Shown one piece after another: positions 7,184 through 9,908 of a stretch of DNA of 9,908 nucleotides. A program made the translations under genes and the position numbers. The stretch is from NCBI GenBank assembly GCA_028819945.1, contig JAPPKQ010000419.1, forward strand, positions 1 to 9,908, read 5' to 3'. The DNA comes from a bacterium. GTDB lineage: Bacteria > Actinomycetota > Acidimicrobiia > Acidimicrobiales > CATQHL01. Position 1 is the stretch's first letter. Every line of letters begins with the position of its first letter. Under the pieces are notes generated by a model. It had not been told where the DNA came from. It worked only from the letters and a program-made list of their open reading frames with translations, and did no database searches.

Positions 7184-7257
7184 GGGGCTATAGCTCAGTT
7201 GGCTAGAGCGCTGCCATGGCATGGCAGAGGTCACGGGTTCGAGTCCCGTTAGCTCCA
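7184..7257 (+). tRNA. tRNA-Ala (anticodon GGC)
   Basis: A complete cloverleaf folds from the sequence: acceptor GGGGCTA/TAGCTCC (one G-T pair), D stem GCTC/GAGC, anticodon stem CTGCC/GGCAG with loop ATGGCAT, a 5-base variable loop, and T stem ACGGG/CCCGT with loop TTCGAGT. The anticodon GGC is at 7218-7220 and reads GCC (alanine), a heavily used codon in GC-rich genomes. The discriminator base is A7257. The following bases are CCG, so the CCA end is not encoded and must be added after transcription. It is divergent from leuS. Confidence 0.96.
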
Positions 7258-8104
7258 CCGGGTTGCCGGAGCCGCGGTCACGACATCGGATACACGTGCG
7301 CCGGCGCGCGCGACGCCGCCGGAGGATCGACCGGCGGTCCCGCTCGGTCGCTCGGATCACCGCTTTCGGGATCGGGGCGATCAACTGCCCTCACCGCGGG
7401 CGCCGATGGGCAGACACTCCGTCTGGCAAAACGATGCCGATCTCCGACCGCCCACACGACATGTTCTCGCCATCACCACGGGATCATGTTCGTCATTGTC
7501 CGCCGAGAAAGCGCACTCACATTCCCTCATGGACCGGCCCTGGCGTATCGCTTCTTTCACTTCGAGGCGTGTTCCAACACTGCGATCACGAGAGACTCGG
7601 GCGGCGGGCTGCACCCGTCTCGCCGCACGTAAGTCGATCAACCGCTGCGCACAGTTGACGACGCGCCTCCAGCGAGCAAGCGCTCCACGTACTACCCGTG
7701 CCCCTCTTGGCCGGTCGCATCTACCCTTGCTGCGAGGCTCGCAACCACTGAGATGCTTCGGAAAGGTTCGAACACACCCGATAGCCGGACTCTGTAGTGG
7801 CGAGAGAGGTCCTCCCCTGACCCGATTCCCGCCAGGTTCGGGACAACAACTCCCGAAACTATGAGAAAATACAGCCCAAGAATCTCCCTGTAGACGAATA
7901 TCTTATTTTCCGAAGCAATGGGAAGTCGGCGCCGGTGGTGATGAGGATTCTGCTACGTGACTCACTCCGCAGGCGCGGCATTGCCACGTGCAGATGAACC
8001 TGCCGCGCACCTCCGAAGGTATTGACCTAGTCTTAGTGTCCTGCGGCTGTAGAAGCGTAGAAGATGGACTCGCACTACAAGTCCCCAGAAGCTAGGTGGA
8101 ATCA
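7258..8104. other. About 840 bases without a convincing gene, downstream of tRNA-Ala
   Basis: Open frames of 86-152 codons exist here on both strands, but their translations are rich in Arg and Ser, low in family-like patterns, and overlap each other, so I reject them. From about 7400 to 8090 the DNA is visibly less GC-rich than the genes around it, with AT-rich patches near 7855-7915. Structures seen: a GC hairpin CGGCG/CGCCG (7302-7318), CAGAC/GTCTG (7411-7425), and a strong hairpin at 7834-7860. The right end holds the upstream region of marR, including TTGACC (8022-8027), TAGTCTTAGT (8028-8037) and the direct repeat GTAGAAG (8049-8055, 8057-8063). The left end abuts a tRNA 3' end, a common integration site, but I saw no copy of that tRNA end elsewhere in the window. 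It could be an old element remnant, decayed coding DNA, or a long regulatory or ncRNA region. Confidence 0.5.
7834..7860. repeat. Hairpin-forming inverted repeat in the gene-free region
   Basis: TTCGGGA (7837-7843) and TCCCGAA (7851-7857) pair perfectly around the loop CAACAAC. After one mismatch the stem continues with two more pairs (AG/CT). An A-rich rather than T-rich run follows on the plus strand, and no T-tract follows on the minus strand, so it is not a standard intrinsic terminator. Confidence 0.55.
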
Positions 8105-8560
8105 ATGCAGACCAGATCGAGGGAAGAATTGACCCAGCGGCTCGTAGAGTCGGTGGAGCACCTGAACAGACAACTGCGGCTCGATCGACTTAGCGAGTGG
8201 CAAGACCTCGACTTGACCATCCCCCAAGCGAAGACTCTCTTCCTCCTCGAGCGGGAGGGGCCGCAACGGATGGGCACCATCGCGGGAGCACTGGGGATCG
8301 CCGTGTCCGCCACGACAACCGTCGTGGACCGTCTCGTCGACCGAGGTCTGGCCACACGTCTGTCGGATCCGAAGGACCGCAGGGTGGTGATCTGCGAACT
8401 CACCGAGCACGGGCGCCGGGCTGCCGACGGGTTCTGGATGATCGGCCACGAACGGCTCCGCTCCCTGGCCGATCATCTGCAGGCCGAACAGTTGACCGGT
8501 CTGGTGCAGGTCTTCGAGCAGTTGTGTGACGCCAAGGTCGAGGCGACGCCCAACTCCTGA
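8105..8560 (+). CDS. MarR-family transcriptional regulator
   Basis: The product is a 151-residue winged helix-turn-helix regulator, usually a dimer that represses nearby or its own genes until a small phenolic or oxidant ligand binds. Seen: N-terminal dimerisation helix (residues about 5-30), LTIPQAKTLFLLEREGPQRMGTIAGALG (37-64) leading into the recognition helix SATTTVVDRLVDRGL (68-82), the wing SDPKDRRVVICELTEHGR (87-104, with the typical DxxDRR pattern), and a C-terminal dimerisation helix. ATG 8105 was chosen because AGGTGGA (8094-8100) lies at Shine-Dalgarno distance; the GTG at 8096 is inside that site. No obvious target gene is coupled to it: the gene-free stretch lies upstream and the sigma-factor gene starts 246 bases downstream. 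Its ligand and regulon cannot be told. Confidence 0.92.
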   Translation: MQTRSREELTQRLVESVEHLNRQLRLDRLSEWQDLDLTIPQAKTLFLLEREGPQRMGTIAGALGIAVSATTTVVDRLVDRGLATRLSDPKDRRVVICELTEHGRRAADGFWMIGHERLRSLADHLQAEQLTGLVQVFEQLCDAKVEATPNS

Positions 8561-8688
8561 CAACCTCCCGTGCGACCGGCGCGCAGCGCATAACCGATCG
8601 GCCGCTCCGCGCCCGGCCCATCGGGCAACCGCGGGCGACCCCGGCGCCGCCCGCGCCGCCGTTCGGCGGGACCGCTGGTTAGGTTGTC
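8559..8688. repeat. Nested inverted repeats after marR: candidate structured RNA or small inverted-repeat element
   Basis: GACAACCT (8559-8566, starting within the marR stop codon) and AGGTTGTC (8681-8688) are perfect 8-bp inverted repeats about 130 bases apart end to end. Between them are three consecutive hairpins: GCCCG/CGGGC (8611-8626, 6-base loop), CGCGGGCG/CGCCCGCG (8630-8655, 8 bp, 10-base loop) and CCGCC/GGCGG (8656-8669, GTTC loop). Together they could form a closed multi-branch structure. The interior is very GC-rich, where hairpins arise easily, but the outer stem has mixed composition. No T-tract follows on either strand, and no target-site duplication was seen at the ends. It could be a marR 3' UTR/terminator, a small RNA, or a short mobile repeat. 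Confidence 0.4.
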
Positions 8689-8766
8689 GGCGATCACTAT
8701 GAACTCGGGGAATCTCTTCGCCGTCGCTGTCAACGCGCGCAGGACTTCGGGCGTCTGTACCTGCGT

Positions 8767-8782
8767 AGGTTGAAACGAACCT
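8767..8782. promoter_or_regulatory. Inverted repeat upstream of the sigma-factor gene
   Basis: AGGTT (8767-8771) and AACCT (8778-8782) form an inverted repeat around GAAACG, 24 bases before the ATG. AGGTTG also occurs at 8681-8686, and inverted at 8561-8566. It may be an operator or part of the promoter. A TANNNT match (TAGGTT, 8766-8771) overlaps it. The role is inferred from position. Confidence 0.25.
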
Positions 8783-8806
8783 GCACCGAGTCATGAGCCT
8801 GCAGCC

Positions 8807-9358
8807 ATGAGCGCCCCACAGCGGCGAGGCGGCCCACGAGGAAGCGAGACCCAAGATGACCTTCTGGTCCGGCTGTTCGCCGACCATTACAAGGATCTCG
8901 TTCGCCTCGCCTCCCTGCTCCTCGATGATGTGGGGAGTTGCGAGGAAGTCGTGCAGGACGCCTTCGTGAAGATGCACACCCTCACGACTCGCCCCGAGGA
9001 GGGCAAGGAAGCCGCCTACCTGCGCAGCATGGTCATGAACGGGGCGCGCTCGCGCATGCGCAGGCGCATGGTGCGTCGGCGCGTCGTACCCGAGGCGGTG
9101 CCCCCCGCCGAGAGCGCCGAGGCCGGCGCGCTCGAGCAACTGCAGAGCGACGCCCTGATCGACGCCGTCCGCAGCCTGCCGCGACGGCAGTCCGAGGTGC
9201 TGACCTTGCGGTACTACCTCGACCTCAGTGAGGCCGAGATCGCCGAGACGCTCGGCATCTCGCCGGGATCGGTCAAGACGCACGCCAGCCGCGGTCTGGC
9301 GAGCCTGGAGCGGAAACTGACGCCGCCCGAGGAGGACACGGCGGAGGAGCCGTCGTGA
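8807..9358 (+). CDS. ECF/SigE-like RNA polymerase sigma factor
   Basis: The product is a 183-residue two-domain sigma factor that directs RNA polymerase to a specific promoter set. Region 2 spans about residues 18-90 (LLVRLFADHYKDLVRLASLL, then SCEEVVQDAFVKM and AYLRSMVMNGARSRMRRR). An acidic linker is at about 95-112. Region 4 is at about 115-172 (ALIDAVRSLPRRQSEVLTLR, then LSEAEIAETLGISPGSVKTH, ending in ASRGLASLERKL), with a clear helix-turn-helix for the -35 element. There is no region 1 or 3, as in group IV sigma factors, and it resembles the actinobacterial SigE-type family. An in-frame TGA at 8771-8773 and no intervening start codon make ATG 8807 the only long start; no Shine-Dalgarno is visible. 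It overlaps the next gene by 4 bases (GTGA), the usual arrangement with a membrane anti-sigma partner. Confidence 0.93.
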   Translation: MSAPQRRGGPRGSETQDDLLVRLFADHYKDLVRLASLLLDDVGSCEEVVQDAFVKMHTLTTRPEEGKEAAYLRSMVMNGARSRMRRRMVRRRVVPEAVPPAESAEAGALEQLQSDALIDAVRSLPRRQSEVLTLRYYLDLSEAEIAETLGISPGSVKTHASRGLASLERKLTPPEEDTAEEPS

Positions 9359-9908
9359 GCATCGAGGAACGCCTTCGAAGCGCCCTGGCTCAACGGGCCG
9401 AAGGCGTCGAGGTATCGCCCGGCGCGCTGTTCGAGATTCAGCGCCGGATCGGTCAGAGGCGACGGCTGCCGCGCGTGCCGGAGGTGCGCCTGCGGCCGGC
9501 ACTCGTCCTGGCGGCAGCGGCCTGCGCGGCGATCGCCGTGGTCATCTCGGTCTCCGTGACGGGGCCCACGGCGACAGGGCCGATTGAGACCGAGACCCCG
9601 CCGGTGGCCGGCACCGCAGATCCGGACGCGGTGGCGCCGGCCACGGTCGACCCGCCGCCGACCCCTCAAGAGCCGACACCTCCTCCGGCGGCCACTCAGG
9701 TGGAGCCGCAACCGGTCGACTCCGGGCAGATCACCACCGCCACCCCGCCCCCGACACCCCCGACACCCCCGACGCCGGTCGCGCCGACACCTCCCCCCGA
9801 AACCACGCCGGTGACCGAACCTCCCTCGGATGCCGAGGCCGTCACCGCGGAGGCGCCGGAGTGCCCGGCGGCGCCGGAGGGTGCCGGCGACACTTCCTCC
9901 GGTTGGGT
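9355..9908 (+). CDS. Single-pass membrane protein with Pro/Thr-rich stalk, probable anti-sigma/sensor partner (truncated)
   Basis: A frame starting at GTG 9355, inside the sigma-factor stop (GTGA overlap), stays open to the window edge (184 codons visible). Residues 1-47 are hydrophilic and charged (MSIEERLRSALAQRAEGVEV, then an FEIQRRIGQRRR basic helix). One membrane segment lies at about 48-68 (ALVLAAAACAAIAVVISVSV). Beyond it is a long Pro/Thr/Glu/Ala-rich region (about 70-165) with TPPTPPTP repeats, probably outside the cell. The topology (short cytoplasmic head, one TM, long outer stalk) and coupling to a sigma gene suggest an anti-sigma factor or sensor. However, the head is short and shows no zinc-binding HxxxCxxC motif. 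In many actinobacteria, proteins of this pattern end in an Ig-like Gmad2-type domain; that part lies outside the window. Confidence 0.78.
   Translation, partial: MSIEERLRSALAQRAEGVEVSPGALFEIQRRIGQRRRLPRVPEVRLRPALVLAAAACAAIAVVISVSVTGPTATGPIETETPPVAGTADPDAVAPATVDPPPTPQEPTPPPAATQVEPQPVDSGQITTATPPPTPPTPPTPVAPTPPPETTPVTEPPSDAEAVTAEAPECPAAPEGAGDTSSGW
9748..9775. repeat. Short tandem repeat coding for TPPTPPTP
   Basis: A 9-base unit (CCGACACCC) is repeated about three times with small changes. It lies within the Pro/Thr stalk of the membrane protein and stays in frame, so slippage would only change stalk length. Confidence 0.6.

Noticed and set aside
7755..7790. Possible second tRNA or tmRNA from a GGTTCGAAC T-loop-like sequence
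   Set aside because: The flanking bases do not pair to form a T stem, and no acceptor or anticodon arm could be built.
7406..7864. 152-codon open frame in the gene-free region
   Set aside because: It is Ser/Arg/Thr-rich with no family pattern, has no clear ribosome binding site, and competes with other equally poor frames on both strands.
8102..9502. 466-codon open frame on the minus strand
   Set aside because: It runs antisense to both marR and the sigma factor, which have clear domains; the reverse frame shows none.

Overview
The window is GC-rich bacterial DNA, most likely from an actinobacterium and probably of the Acidimicrobiia type. This is inferred from the F420/luciferase-like oxidoreductase family, the bacterial LeuRS, GTG starts, apparently leaderless genes and a SigE-like sigma factor. 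No rRNA, CRISPR array, insertion sequence or phage gene was seen.

Layout. On the minus strand at the left edge are comEC (N-terminus only, running off the window) and comEA, coupled by a 4-base GTGA overlap; they encode DNA-uptake proteins. Diverging from comEA is a plus-strand cassette (1205-4490). It holds an APH/ACAD10-11-type phosphotransferase, a complete LLM-class (MSMEG_2256-like) oxidoreductase, a second and broken copy of that oxidoreductase, and a small DUF1330 protein. The cassette converges on leuS (minus strand, 4544-7018). A plus-strand tRNA-Ala(GGC) lies just upstream of leuS and diverges from it. About 840 bases with no convincing gene and a visibly less GC-rich composition follow the tRNA. 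After this come a MarR-family regulator, a short interval rich in nested inverted repeats, an ECF/SigE-like sigma factor, and a GTGA-coupled single-pass membrane protein with a Pro/Thr-rich stalk (probable anti-sigma or sensor) that runs off the right edge.

How parts work together. comEA/comEC form a competence pair, and leuS plus tRNA-Ala are housekeeping translation genes. The phosphotransferase and oxidoreductases look like one operon for an oxidative or acyl-CoA-type catabolic step of unknown substrate. The sigma factor and its coupled membrane partner look like a signal-transduction pair.

The most noteworthy points are the internally deleted LLM paralogue, the gene-free stretch next to the tRNA, the nested inverted repeats after marR, and TAGCNT elements close to three gene starts (leaderless arrangement for leuS). 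I found no clear new defence or mobile system.
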